DNA from: Bacteroidota bacterium
GTDB taxonomy: Bacteria > Bacteroidota > Bacteroidia > UKL13-3
NCBI GenBank assembly: GCA_947464275.1
Contig: CANHVU010000022.1
Location: 1 to 57,608 of the forward strand
DNA: 57,608 nt
Reading direction: 5' to 3'
Shown here: one piece after another, positions 1 through 7,485 of the stretch
Layout: every line of letters starts with the position of its first letter
Numbering within the stretch: position 1 is the first letter of the stretch
The notes under the pieces: generated by a model
What the model saw: the letters and a program-made list of their open reading frames with translations, nothing else
What the model was told of the DNA's origin: nothing
Databases searched by the model: none
Position numbers and translations under genes: made by a program

Positions 1-15
1 CGCTCATTGCTCACA

Positions 16-400
16 CAGCTAGTGAGGTTTATTAGTTGTATTTGTAATGCAAAAAACGGATTGCAAATCCGAACTAGCAAGTTAGGCAGCTAGTGAGGTT
101 TTGTAAACCGCACTTAATATTAATTGCATTTGTAATGCAAAAAACGGATTGCAAGTCCTTGTAATAGATGATTCGGATTACAAATCCGAACCAGCGTGGC
201 AGTGCGATTTTGCCATCCTCTCACAGCTAGTGAGGTTTTGTAAATCGCACTTAATATTAATCGCATTTGAAATGCAAAAAACGGATTACAAATCCTTGTA
301 ATAGATGATTCGGATTACAAATCCGAACCAGCGAGTAATGCAAAAATGGATTGCAAGTTCTTGTAATAGATGAATAGGATAACAAATCCGAATCAGCAAG
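16..400. repeat. Tandem imperfect repeats with CGGATT-hairpins
   Basis: Four related units lie at about 16-80, 87-195, 224-332 and 335-400. The full units (about 108 nt) run from a CAGCTAGTGAGGTT box through a CGCACTTAATATTAAT box and AATGCAAAAAACGGATT to a hairpin CGGATT-ACA-AATCCG followed by AACCAGC. The hairpin is perfect at 174-188 and 311-325 and has loop GCA at 57-71. The first and last units are truncated. No open frame covers the block; it fills the left edge up to the rubrerythrin-like gene. It resembles the palindromic intergenic repeats common in Bacteroidota; no transposase is adjacent. Confidence 0.8.
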
Positions 401-419
401 TTTGCAAGCAAAAAGTTAT

Positions 420-1088
420 TTATTCAAATACAATAAATTTATCCCCGTCAGTTAGTGAAAAGTCACAATTCTTTGGTGCTGCACTGTAAGTATTGCCGCA
501 GGCAGGGCATACAAAATATTTAGATGGTAAACTTTTCAATGTGTTACTATTAATGTCGCCTAAAGCTTGTTCAAAAAAGAATTTATGCTTTAGTTCTGTT
601 TTCATTGCATAAGTTAAACTTAAAAACGCAATTTGGTTGTCAGCAATTTCAGCAGTTTTTAAAAAATTTGGATACATTGTTTTGGCTTCATACGCTTCAC
701 CATTAATATCTTCATATAAGTTTTCTTTGGTGGTTTTAACTTTAAATTCAGGAGTAATTATTGGAACAGTTGCTCCAGCATCTTCAATTACAGCTTTATG
801 ATTTTTGGCGTGTATGCTCTCGGCTGCCGAAACTGCTTGGTATAATAAAGCTATGTTATGATAACCTTCTTCTTCGGCTTTCTTCGAAAATGCTTCATAT
901 TTGGCTGTTGCAGTTTTCTCTCCCTTATAGGCAGTTTGCATGTTTTCAATAGTTTTAGTTTCTGCGTCCATATGTTCTTTGGTTGTTATTTTTCCTTCTG
1001 ATGTTTTCTTATCGTTGTTGCAAGAATTCGTTACCAAACAACTAACCGTTGTGAAGTATAAAAAGTAGTTTATAAATATTTTTTTCAT
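420..1088 (-). CDS. Rubrerythrin-like ferritin-fold lipoprotein
   Basis: 222 residues. The middle (about 50-180) is a four-helix rubrerythrin domain with paired diiron-type ligands: E57, E73/E74, E90 and H93 in the first half, E131/E134, E165 and H168 in the second. Rubrerythrins reduce peroxide using a diiron centre. The C-terminus has a rubredoxin-like knuckle, CPACG at 194-198, then C208, but the position of the fourth Cys is S211. The N-terminus is hydrophobic and ends in Cys residues (C17, C23) before an Asn/Asp/Lys-rich linker, which fits a lipoprotein signal. That would put it outside the cytoplasm, unusual for this family. The fold is confident; the electron-transfer role and location are inferred. 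A TAGGTTTG box (complement of 1118-1125) lies about 30 nt upstream. Confidence 0.8.
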   Translation of the reverse strand: MKKIFINYFLYFTTVSCLVTNSCNNDKKTSEGKITTKEHMDAETKTIENMQTAYKGEKTATAKYEAFSKKAEEEGYHNIALLYQAVSAAESIHAKNHKAVIEDAGATVPIITPEFKVKTTKENLYEDINGEAYEAKTMYPNFLKTAEIADNQIAFLSLTYAMKTELKHKFFFEQALGDINSNTLKSLPSKYFVCPACGNTYSAAPKNCDFSLTDGDKFIVFE

Positions 1089-1117
1089 TTTTTAATTGGT
1101 TAATATAAAATAGTATA

Positions 1118-1125
1118 CAAACCTA
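1118..1125 (-). promoter_or_regulatory. Candidate -7 box for the rubrerythrin-like gene
   Basis: The minus strand reads TAGGTTTG, matching the Bacteroidota TAnnTTTG -7 element, 29 nt before the start codon. No good TTG -33 partner is seen at 18-20 nt, so this is weak. Confidence 0.35.
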
Positions 1126-1390
1126 GTTTTCATGTCAACTCCATTTGTTACATGCTTCATGCTTAAAGTTGTATGATTCACTTATGGTGAGGGTTGATTA
1201 CGCAGAGTTTTATACTCATTGTCTGAACTACGATTTTATTGATTTGATGAGGAACATGAAATAAAGTTATATGTATGGAAACCATTCCCCCTTGTGGGTT
1301 GGAATAGCTTCTGAGAAGGGGTTAGGGGGATGTTTTTGCCTCACATTGCAATCAAATGGAATTATTAACATCATTGATACTCATATCCAA

Positions 1391-1500
1391 AACTAAAAGC
1401 TCCATAGGAGCGATAGTATTGTAACAAAACAAACACACCACTAAACTAAAGCCCAGTAGGGGCGACACTTATTTCATGCTGGTGACGATGCGCTAAAACA
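1391..1500. repeat. REP-like hairpin pair, copy 1
   Basis: Two short palindromes about 50 nt apart: GCTCC-ATA-GGAGC at 1399-1411 and GCCCAGTAGGGGC at 1451-1463, each followed by GA. They are framed by AACTAAAA before and GGTGACGATGCGCTAAAACA after. The same two-palindrome arrangement and flanks recur at 4079-4200. This fits a REP/BIME-type interspersed element. Confidence 0.75.
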
Positions 1501-1592
1501 TCAAAAAGGACAAACACAAACAATAGCTTTAAAGATGTAAAATATATAATAAATCTATTTAAAAGTACAACATTTCAAATAGTTAAGAACGT

Positions 1593-1600
1593 TACGTTTG
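1593..1600 (+). promoter_or_regulatory. Candidate -7 box TACGTTTG
   Basis: TACGTTTG matches TAnnTTTG and lies 25 nt before the ATG of the coiled lipoprotein gene. No clear TTG -33 element is seen at the expected spacing. Confidence 0.4.
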
Positions 1601-1625
1601 TTGCTTAAAAACATAAACTTAAAAA

Positions 1626-2270
1626 ATGAAAACCTTAACACTTAGTATTATTTGTGCCTCTTTCATAGGCATATCAGCATGTAGTAACTCAACTAAAACT
1701 GACGAAACAAAAGAATTACAAACTTATGTTGACTCTATTCAAAATGTAACTCTAGAATACAATAATTCATATTGGCAGACAATTGAAGATGGTTATCAAT
1801 TAAGAGTAGTAAAAGCAGAGGCTGCTGCTAAAGAAGAAGCACAGAAAAAACAATTAGCAGAAAGTAAAGATGCTTACCAAGCACTTAAAGTTAAATACGA
1901 AGCCGCTATTAAAGCCAATAAAGAAAAATTGTATAGCACCAGAAAACAAGTACTTAGAGATGCCTTGTTTGGTGAAGGAAAAATTGGTACAGACCTTAAT
2001 TTTACTTGGATAAACGCTACAAATATTAGAGCTGCTTACGAAAATTTTGTACTTGCAGTGGAAGCTAATAAAAAAGTATATTCAAGAGAAGATTGGGACG
2101 AAGTAAAAGTTTTATATGAGGCGTTGGACACTAGAAAAAATGAAGTAGAAAAAAATCTTTCTACAAAAGACAATATAAAAATTGCCAAAGAAAAAATCAA
2201 ATTTGCAACTATCAATTCGATTGAGAGACCCCTTTCTAAGGTAACTGAAAATGCTGACGCAAAAAAATAA
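1626..2270 (+). CDS. Small coiled lipoprotein, DUF6565-like
   Basis: 214 residues. The N-terminus is a clear lipoprotein signal (hydrophobic run ending ISAC, C19), then an Asn/Thr/Asp-rich linker. The rest is charged and mostly alpha-helical: an Ala/Glu/Lys-rich coiled segment at about 60-110 and a second helical block at about 140-200. The early VDSI...YNNSYWQTIEDGYQ stretch resembles the Bacteroidota lipoprotein family listed as DUF6565; I cite that from memory, so it is tentative. It is probably anchored in the outer membrane or periplasm; function unknown. It is a single-gene unit with its own -7 box; a hairpin lies about 130 nt downstream. Confidence 0.75.
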   Translation: MKTLTLSIICASFIGISACSNSTKTDETKELQTYVDSIQNVTLEYNNSYWQTIEDGYQLRVVKAEAAAKEEAQKKQLAESKDAYQALKVKYEAAIKANKEKLYSTRKQVLRDALFGEGKIGTDLNFTWINATNIRAAYENFVLAVEANKKVYSREDWDEVKVLYEALDTRKNEVEKNLSTKDNIKIAKEKIKFATINSIERPLSKVTENADAKK

Positions 2271-2397
2271 TAGTAACACCGCTTTTACTTGCATTTAAGC
2301 TAAAATATTAGGGTCTTGTACAGAGTAACTAACAATTATTTTTTATTAAACCAAAGGTAATTGATACACCTACTTGGATGACTATAACGAGTATATA

Positions 2398-2434
2398 AAA
2401 ACGCAACTTTATTTTTTATAAAGCTGCGTTTTTT
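2398..2434. terminator. Bidirectional hairpin terminator
   Basis: AACGCAACTTTAT pairs with ATAAAGCTGCGTT (13 bp, one mismatch) around a short T loop, with T-runs on both exits. It lies between the convergent lipoprotein and BamE-like genes. Confidence 0.8.
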
Positions 2435-2459
2435 ATGTTGAATACTCTTTTCTGTAAAT

Positions 2460-2840
2460 TTAGTCGATATAATAATAACTTATAATTTCTGCCACCTTTC
2501 CATTGTCCAAGTATACTTGCCTGATTCTGTAATGCGTATCCGAAGGACTTTCACTGTATTGCAATCCAACGTAATGGCCTTTGTCTTTCTTATATTTTGA
2601 ATATTTGTATGGTTTCCATCGAACTAAAGGTTCACCAATAATCTCCATTACTTCCTTCTCCGTCATACCAATTTTTATTTGTGCAAATTTATTATGACTA
2701 TAACCGAGTGAATATTTGGTGTCGGCATCGGTGATTAGTCCTAAAATTTCACCGCTAATACCATCAAGTTTAATAGTGTTACGTCTAACAAAATAAACTA
2801 CAATTGTGACCAATACAAATAAATAAAGAAGTTTTCTCAT
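2460..2840 (-). CDS. SmpA/OmlA (BamE-like) domain protein
   Basis: 126 residues from the ATG at 2840. An upstream ATG at 2885 would add 15 residues but puts charged residues before the hydrophobic run, so I prefer MRKLLYLF. One N-terminal membrane segment or uncleaved signal (about 3-20) is followed by a small domain whose FAQIKIGMTEKEVMEIIGEP motif is the hallmark of the BamE/SmpA fold (G-M-T-x-x-E-V then G-x-P). There is no lipobox Cys, so it is not a canonical BamE lipoprotein. Such short single-domain proteins are often of unknown role. Its upstream region is a diverged copy of the one in front of the DUF2459 gene. Confidence 0.65.
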   Translation of the reverse strand: MRKLLYLFVLVTIVVYFVRRNTIKLDGISGEILGLITDADTKYSLGYSHNKFAQIKIGMTEKEVMEIIGEPLVRWKPYKYSKYKKDKGHYVGLQYSESPSDTHYRIRQVYLDNGKVAEIISYYYID

Positions 2841-2880
2841 TATAACATTTAGGACTTTTCGTAATAAACTTGCTATTGGT

Positions 2881-3014
2881 ATCAAAGTGTTAATCCCGAT
2901 GCATCATGACCAATCATTTTCTGGATGTAAAGATGAGAATAAATGATAAAAAAACAAAGCAAAAAATTAATAATTCAATACTGTAGGTGAAACTTCACTA
3001 AAACACAAAACAGC
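2881..3014. repeat. Duplicated upstream segment, copy A
   Basis: About 134 nt that align end to end with 3753-3885, from ATCAAAGTGT, through GAATAAATGA and ACAAAG, to CACTAAAACAC...ACAGC. Both copies lie immediately upstream of minus-strand genes and have the same orientation. Confidence 0.7.
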
Positions 3015-3042
3015 AAAACCTGTATTAGGTTGCATTATTTTT

Positions 3043-3729
3043 CTACTCATTATACATTTTAAATATTCCAATATCAAATGGTGTCCAAAAACACGCTTTA
3101 AGGTCTGCTGTTTTTAACCCATTATTAGCCCAAGTATTACAAGTAAAAAACAAACTATATTTTCCCTTTGCTTCATAAAATGAATCATTGTACCAATATG
3201 ATGCACCAGTTATTTGTTGAGGAATACCTAAACTATCTGTGCTAAAGCTTTCGCTTATATAGTTTACTAATTTGAGGTAATGTTCCTTGCTAATACAAAT
3301 TTTTCTGCACGATTCGTCTTCTTGTAGTCTGTTATAAAATGTTACATGCATTGCTGAACTACTTAAATAAAATAGTGCATTAAATGCTGTGCTAAATTTT
3401 AGATCGTCCCATGTTTGGGTCTGCAGGTAAAACCCTTTATCGCCCCAACCAAATGCTACATTAAGAGGTGAAGGATTGCCTGATTTGGTATATGAAGGAT
3501 TAACTAATTTACTCCAGTCCATGTATTGATTTTTGAAAGGAAGAACTAGGTCTGTGTGAACACCATTTGTAAGGATATGAATTTCTACTGCATCTTTTTC
3601 ACACTGTTTAAAGTCTGAATTTACTGGAATGGATGAAAGTGCAAATGCTGAAATTAAATAAAGTACAATTAGGAAAAAAAATATTCCTAAAATTTTGATT
3701 GTCCGCCAAATTATTTTTTTCAAAACCAT
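3043..3729 (-). CDS. DUF2459 / TIGR02117 family membrane-anchored protein
   Basis: 228 residues. One N-terminal membrane anchor (about 7-32) is followed by a soluble domain expected in the periplasm. Family features are visible: HILTNGVHTDLVLP near 50-63, FGWGDKGFYLQT near 93-104, TWDDL with a following TA, SSAMHV near 124-129, and the C-terminal FFTCNTWANNGL and WTPF motifs. The family (DUF2459, TIGR02117) is widespread in Gram-negative bacteria; its biochemistry is unknown to me. It is monocistronic, and its upstream region is duplicated in front of the neighbouring BamE-like gene, which suggests shared control or a local duplication. Confidence 0.85.
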   Translation of the reverse strand: MVLKKIIWRTIKILGIFFFLIVLYLISAFALSSIPVNSDFKQCEKDAVEIHILTNGVHTDLVLPFKNQYMDWSKLVNPSYTKSGNPSPLNVAFGWGDKGFYLQTQTWDDLKFSTAFNALFYLSSSAMHVTFYNRLQEDESCRKICISKEHYLKLVNYISESFSTDSLGIPQQITGASYWYNDSFYEAKGKYSLFFTCNTWANNGLKTADLKACFWTPFDIGIFKMYNE

Positions 3730-3752
3730 TTCTTTTATTAATGCTGCCTAAA

Positions 3753-3885
3753 ATCAAAGTGTAATTTTTAAGTCTTCAAAACCATTCACTTTTTGGTTGT
3801 GAACATGCGAATAAATGAAAAAAAACAAAGTAAAAAATTTGTACATTAAATGATGTTGGAGAAGTATTGCTAAAACACTAACAGC
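3753..3885. repeat. Duplicated upstream segment, copy B
   Basis: Diverged copy of 2881-3014 (same boxes in the same order and nearly the same length), located upstream of the minus-strand DUF2459 gene. Confidence 0.7.
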
Positions 3886-4078
3886 GCTAAAATTAGTAAT
3901 AAGAGTTAATAAATAAATTAACTTATTATGTCCTTGTCTGATGATACTATATTCATTATAAATCTGGAGAGCGCCTCGTTAATTCTGTAGATAAAAGGTA
4001 CAAAAAAAATTTCCCGCTCAATTTCTTAACTATGATTTTTTTGATTAGGATGAATACAGGGATTGTTACCCATAAATA

Positions 4079-4200
4079 AAACTAAAAGCTCCATAGGAGC
4101 GAAAGTATTGTAAAAAAAATCAGGCACTCCTCTAACCTCAAGCTCCATAGGGGCGATACTTCTTACTTGTTGGTGACGTTTTGCAAAACAAAATAGGCGA
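4079..4200. repeat. REP-like hairpin pair, copy 2
   Basis: GCTCC-ATA-GGAGC at 4088-4100 and GCTCCATAGGGGC at 4142-4154, with the same leading AACTAAAA, the GAAAGTATTGTAA spacer and the trailing TTGGTGACG box seen in the copy at 1391-1500. Confidence 0.75.
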
Positions 4201-4287
4201 AGCAAAAACTTGACATCCAATAATAGTTTATCAATTTATGCTGTTAGTCTCATGCCGATAGCTTTTAGAATAATAACGGACAAAATA

Positions 4288-4500
4288 AAACCTGGCAATC
4301 CAACAATTCAACCATCTAATTTATGTTGTTGGTCAGGAGACGCAACAACGGACAAAATGAAAATTAGCAAACCAACCAAAAAACAATTTAGCAATTCAAC
4401 CATCCAACAATTTAGCAATCCAACAATCCGACAATCAAACAATTCAAAAAATCTCCAAATCAAAAATCTCTAAATCTCTAAATCTCTAAATCTCCAATTA
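4288..4500. repeat. Low-complexity AATCCAACAATT / ATCTCTAA repeats
   Basis: Runs of AATCCAACAATTCAACC-like words, then several tandem AATCTCTA units. The reverse complement of the same vocabulary (TTGTTGAATTG, GATTTGGAGATT) fills 50526-50757 and part of 33888-33945. Confidence 0.7.
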
Positions 4501-4532
4501 CCCACAAGGAGTGGCTAATTCAAAAAAAATGA

Positions 4533-4540
4533 TATTTTCG
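4533..4540 (+). promoter_or_regulatory. Candidate -7 box TATTTTCG, near-leaderless start
   Basis: TATTTTCG, a TAnnTTTG variant, ends only 5 nt before the ATG at 4546. If used, transcription would begin at or next to the start codon. No clear -33 TTG is seen. Confidence 0.35.
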
Positions 4541-4545
4541 CAAGC

Positions 4546-6180
4546 ATGAATAAAAAACACCCCTTAGGCTTACCCTTTTTATTTTTTACCGAAATGTGGG
4601 AACGTTTTGGTTATTACTTAATGATTGGTATTTTTCAATTATACCTTACCACCTCCGTTGAAAAAGGAGGCTTAGGTATGGCTAGGGGAGAGGCTGCCGA
4701 TATTTATGGAACTTTTATAGCCTTTGTGTTTTTAACTCCATTTTTGGGCGGTTTGTTAGCCGATAGAATTTTAGGGTATAGTAAATCCATATTTATTGGA
4801 GGTGTTCTTATGGGATTAGGCTATTTAGGTTTGGCCATTCCGGGCACTACCTATTTTTATATTTCTTTGTTTTTAATTGTGTTGGGAAATGGTTTTTTCA
4901 AACCCAATATTTCTACCCTTTTAGGTAATTTATATAACGAAGAAAAATACAAGCATTTAAAAGATTCAGGATACAATATATTTTATTCAGGTATAAATAT
5001 TGGTGCAGCCACATGTACTTTTATAGCTGCATTTATGCGTAATAAATATGGATGGAGTTATGCATTTGGAACAGCGGGTATAGGTATGTTTGTTGGTTTA
5101 ATTGTGTATTATATTGGTTTAAAAAACTATAAGCATGCCGATGTATTAAAACCAGCCCAAAAAGAAGATATGCCCATGTCAAAAATATTTGCTACTGTTT
5201 TTTTGCCAGCTATCATAGTAGGTTTGGGAGCATGGTTTATTCCAGGCGATATATTTGGTAGCGATAGTACGGATGCTTTTATTTTTGGAACCATTCAGGT
5301 TGTAGTTTTTTATGTAGGTTTATATGTTAAAGCTAGCTTAGCCGATAAAAAACCGATTGCTGCATTGTTAACTATCATGCTAGTTTCGGTTATGTTTTGG
5401 GCTGTGTTTAAACAAAATGGCACCGCTTTAACTACTTGGGCTCAATATTATACGGACAGAGGTACACCCACTTTTGTAAAAAGTACTGCCGAGAATTTAT
5501 ATTTGGTAGAAAAAGTAACCAATAAAGTAGATTCTGTTGAAGCATTTAACGAAAAGTTCTCGGTGATTAAAGAAAACGGTAAAGTTAAAAAAATATGGGA
5601 TAAAAATGTGTATTTTAGAAATTTACAACCAGCATTAACCCCTGCAGAAAATACCGAAATATCATTATTCAACACCGAATTATTTCAGTCCATTAACCCG
5701 CTTTGGGTAATTATACTAACTCCGCTGGTAGTGGCATTTTTTGCATTTTTAAAACGTAAAAAATCAGAACCAAGCACTGCATCAAAAATTGCATTTGGCC
5801 TACTTATTTCGGCTTTAAGTACTTTGGTAATGGTAGCTGGGGTAATTTATTGTAGTAATGGTGCCGAAAAAGCATCGGCATGGTGGCTTATAGGTTGTTA
5901 TGGAGTTGTTACCATTGGAGAGTTGTTTTTAAGTCCTATGGGTTTATCTTTGGTTTCAAAATTAAGTCCTAAAAGATTAACTGCACTCATGATGGGCGGT
6001 TGGTTTTTATCAACTTCAATTGGTAATAAACTTTCGGGTATTTTGGCAAAAACTTGGGATAATTATACTGATAAAGCCAATTATTTTTTAGTAAACTTTG
6101 TTTTATTGGCATTGGCTACCATTATTATGTTTATGCTTTTAAAATGGTTGAATAAAATTTTGAAAGAAAATATAGAATAA
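4546..6180 (+). CDS. POT/PTR2 family proton-coupled peptide transporter
   Basis: 544 residues, about the usual length for bacterial POT carriers, with some 12-14 membrane segments. Diagnostic motifs: the ExxERFxYY proton-coupling motif in the first helix (TEMWERFGYY, about 16-25), GGLLADRILG after helix 2, FFKPNISTLLGNLY in helix 4 and FYSGINIGA in helix 5 (the PTR2 FYxxINxG signature). It imports di- and tripeptides with protons across the inner membrane. A soluble insertion at about 305-375, between the middle membrane segments, is rich in Lys, Asn and Glu, as in other Bacteroidota POT proteins. It is transcribed alone or with the UpxY gene 62 nt downstream. Confidence 0.93.
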   Translation: MNKKHPLGLPFLFFTEMWERFGYYLMIGIFQLYLTTSVEKGGLGMARGEAADIYGTFIAFVFLTPFLGGLLADRILGYSKSIFIGGVLMGLGYLGLAIPGTTYFYISLFLIVLGNGFFKPNISTLLGNLYNEEKYKHLKDSGYNIFYSGINIGAATCTFIAAFMRNKYGWSYAFGTAGIGMFVGLIVYYIGLKNYKHADVLKPAQKEDMPMSKIFATVFLPAIIVGLGAWFIPGDIFGSDSTDAFIFGTIQVVVFYVGLYVKASLADKKPIAALLTIMLVSVMFWAVFKQNGTALTTWAQYYTDRGTPTFVKSTAENLYLVEKVTNKVDSVEAFNEKFSVIKENGKVKKIWDKNVYFRNLQPALTPAENTEISLFNTELFQSINPLWVIILTPLVVAFFAFLKRKKSEPSTASKIAFGLLISALSTLVMVAGVIYCSNGAEKASAWWLIGCYGVVTIGELFLSPMGLSLVSKLSPKRLTALMMGGWFLSTSIGNKLSGILAKTWDNYTDKANYFLVNFVLLALATIIMFMLLKWLNKILKENIE

Positions 6181-6242
6181 CTCAATCCTATTTTATTATT
6201 TCCAATTTTTTTAATCAACTAAAGCTATATTTTAAGCAACAA

Positions 6243-6734
6243 ATGAATAAATGGTATTTATTATACACAGCACCAAGGGCTGAAAAAAAAGTAAACCTAG
6301 AATTAATTAAACGGGGTTTTGAAACTTTTTTGCCATTACAATTAAAATTAGTTCAATGGAGTGATAGAAAGAAAAAGGTAGAAACGCCATTATTCAACTC
6401 TTATTTATTCATAAACACTTCCATTAGCAATTATTACGAAATATTAAATGTAACAGGTGTTGTTAAATTTGTTAAATTTCAGAACCAACCGGTTGAATTA
6501 ACCGAATCTCAAATAGGTCTTATTAAACTAATGGTAGCCAATTACGATGATTTGGAAGCCATAGAAGAAGTATTTGAACAAGGTGAGGCAATCAAAATTA
6601 TCGCAGGTCCACTTCAAAATCAAATTGGTGAACTTATAGAATATAAATCGGCTAAAAAAGTGTTAGTCAAAATTGAAAATACAGGCTTTTCATTATTGGT
6701 TAGTTTACCTAATAATATTATCAGAAAAGTTTAA
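6243..6734 (+). CDS. UpxY-type NusG-paralogue transcription antiterminator
   Basis: 163 residues. The N-terminal NGN domain starts KWYLLYTAPRAEKKV and continues with GFETFLPLQ and the FNSYLFI strand. The C-terminal part (about 115-163) has the KOW-like AGPLQNQIGELIEY segment. UpxY/RfaH-type NusG paralogues bind RNA polymerase and let it read through long operons. In Bacteroidota they usually sit first in capsule or exopolysaccharide clusters. Here no polysaccharide operon follows: the next gene is a DUF421 membrane protein 10 nt downstream, then a strong terminator. Its target is therefore elsewhere or unknown. Confidence 0.85.
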   Translation: MNKWYLLYTAPRAEKKVNLELIKRGFETFLPLQLKLVQWSDRKKKVETPLFNSYLFINTSISNYYEILNVTGVVKFVKFQNQPVELTESQIGLIKLMVANYDDLEAIEEVFEQGEAIKIIAGPLQNQIGELIEYKSAKKVLVKIENTGFSLLVSLPNNIIRKV

Positions 6735-6744
6735 AAAAAACCTT

Positions 6745-7260
6745 ATGGATTTATACATCAATATCATTCTTCGCTCTCTTGCTGTTTACGTTTTTATTAT
6801 TTTAGCCATTAGGCTATTTGGTAAAAAAGAACTTTCGCAGCTTAGCATTACTGATTTGGTGTTAATCTTATTAATTAGTAATGCGGTGCAAAATGCCATG
6901 GTTGGGCCCGATTCATCACTTTCAGGTGGACTTGTAGCTGCATTAACATTGTTCCTTTTAAATTATTTAATTAAAATAGTTTCATTTAAAAGTAAGCTAT
7001 TCAGTAAAGTTTTAGAAGGCGAACCCGTTATGTTGGTTTATAAAGGTTTTGTGAAACATAAAAATCTGCAAAATCAAAAAATAACCATTGAAGAATTAGA
7101 GGCTGTGGCCCGCGAACATGGCGTAAAAAGTATAAAAGATGCCGAACTGATTATGCTTGAAAAAGATGGTAGCATCAGTGTAATATCTAAAGAGTTAAAA
7201 AACCAAACCATACACAAGCGCAAACGCCTTAAAAAATATGGCGATAGAAATATTGGTTAA
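6745..7260 (+). CDS. DUF421 (YetF/YcaP-like) membrane protein
   Basis: 171 residues from the ATG at 6745. The frame extends upstream to 6673, but that part lies inside the UpxY gene. Three N-terminal membrane helices (about 5-25, 35-52, 58-80) are followed by the soluble YetF-type domain with the GEPVMLVYKG and ITIEELEAVAREHG motifs, ending in a basic tail. DUF421 proteins are inner-membrane proteins of unresolved role, in some bacteria linked to envelope or spore physiology. The gene begins 10 nt after UpxY and is probably co-transcribed with it; a perfect hairpin terminator follows. Confidence 0.85.
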   Translation: MDLYINIILRSLAVYVFIILAIRLFGKKELSQLSITDLVLILLISNAVQNAMVGPDSSLSGGLVAALTLFLLNYLIKIVSFKSKLFSKVLEGEPVMLVYKGFVKHKNLQNQKITIEELEAVAREHGVKSIKDAELIMLEKDGSISVISKELKNQTIHKRKRLKKYGDRNIG

Positions 7261-7281
7261 ACCAAACTGCCCAAAATTGAC

Positions 7282-7319
7282 GAAGGCTGCTTTAAATAGA
7301 TAAAGCAGCCTTCTTTTTT
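7282..7319 (+). terminator. Rho-independent terminator after DUF421
   Basis: GAAGGCTGCTTTA pairs perfectly with TAAAGCAGCCTTC over 13 bp around AATAGA, followed by six Ts. Confidence 0.9.
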
Positions 7320-7371
7320 AAGTATTTAAATATCTTTTTTCATTGATTAAGGCAAATTTATTGCCAATGAA

Positions 7372-7485
7372 TTATCGTTTTATTTTAACTAAAACTGGCT
7401 TTAAATTTATACGGGTTTTCATTATTTGGTTAATTACCATGATTAACGAAATACTTGCTGCAATTGTTATGATGAAGGTTGTCAT
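7372..7485 (-). CDS. Possible 37-residue single-TM peptide
   Basis: In the 390-nt gap between DUF421 and yidC the minus strand has ATG at 7485 and TAA at 7372. The 37-residue product begins MTTFIITIAASISLIMVIN and ends in a Lys/Arg-rich tail (KTRINLKPVLVKIKR): one hydrophobic helix followed by a positive end, a common shape for small membrane peptides. A competing plus-strand frame (7367-7504) has a poorer composition. There is no homology evidence, so this is a low-confidence call. Confidence 0.3.
   Translation of the reverse strand: MTTFIITIAASISLIMVINQIMKTRINLKPVLVKIKR

Larger units (their letters stand above)
1089..1625. other. 537-nt gene-free region with repeat remnants
   Basis: No credible gene on either strand. 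It holds a segment (about 1220-1255) similar to one at 4022-4060 (both contain a variant of CTATGATTTTTTTGATTAGGATGA), a GGGGTTAGGGGGATG box near 1317-1333, and the REP-like pair annotated separately at 1391-1500. The last 40 nt carry the probable promoter of the next lipoprotein gene. Confidence 0.6.
3730..4545. other. 816-nt gene-free, repeat-rich region
   Basis: Contains, in order: the duplicated segment copy B (3753-3885), a remnant similar to 1220-1255 (4022-4060), the second REP-like pair (4079-4200), low-complexity CAATCCAACAATT / TCTCTAAA repeats (4288-4500) and the promoter-like TATTTTCG before the POT transporter. Reading frames across it (for example complement 4026-4220 and 4210-4473) are translations of repeats and are not annotated. 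Confidence 0.65.

Noticed and set aside
1-400. CRISPR array
   Set aside because: Units are long, truncated and diverged, with no unique spacers of regular length and no cas genes.
4026-4220. 64-residue minus-strand open frame (product contains APMEL twice)
   Set aside because: It is a translation of the two REP-like hairpins; the repeated APMEL comes from the hairpin sequence, with no promoter or family.
4210-4473. 87-residue plus-strand open frame
   Set aside because: Translation of low-complexity CAATCCAACAATT repeats (Asn/Ser/Thr/Gln tail).
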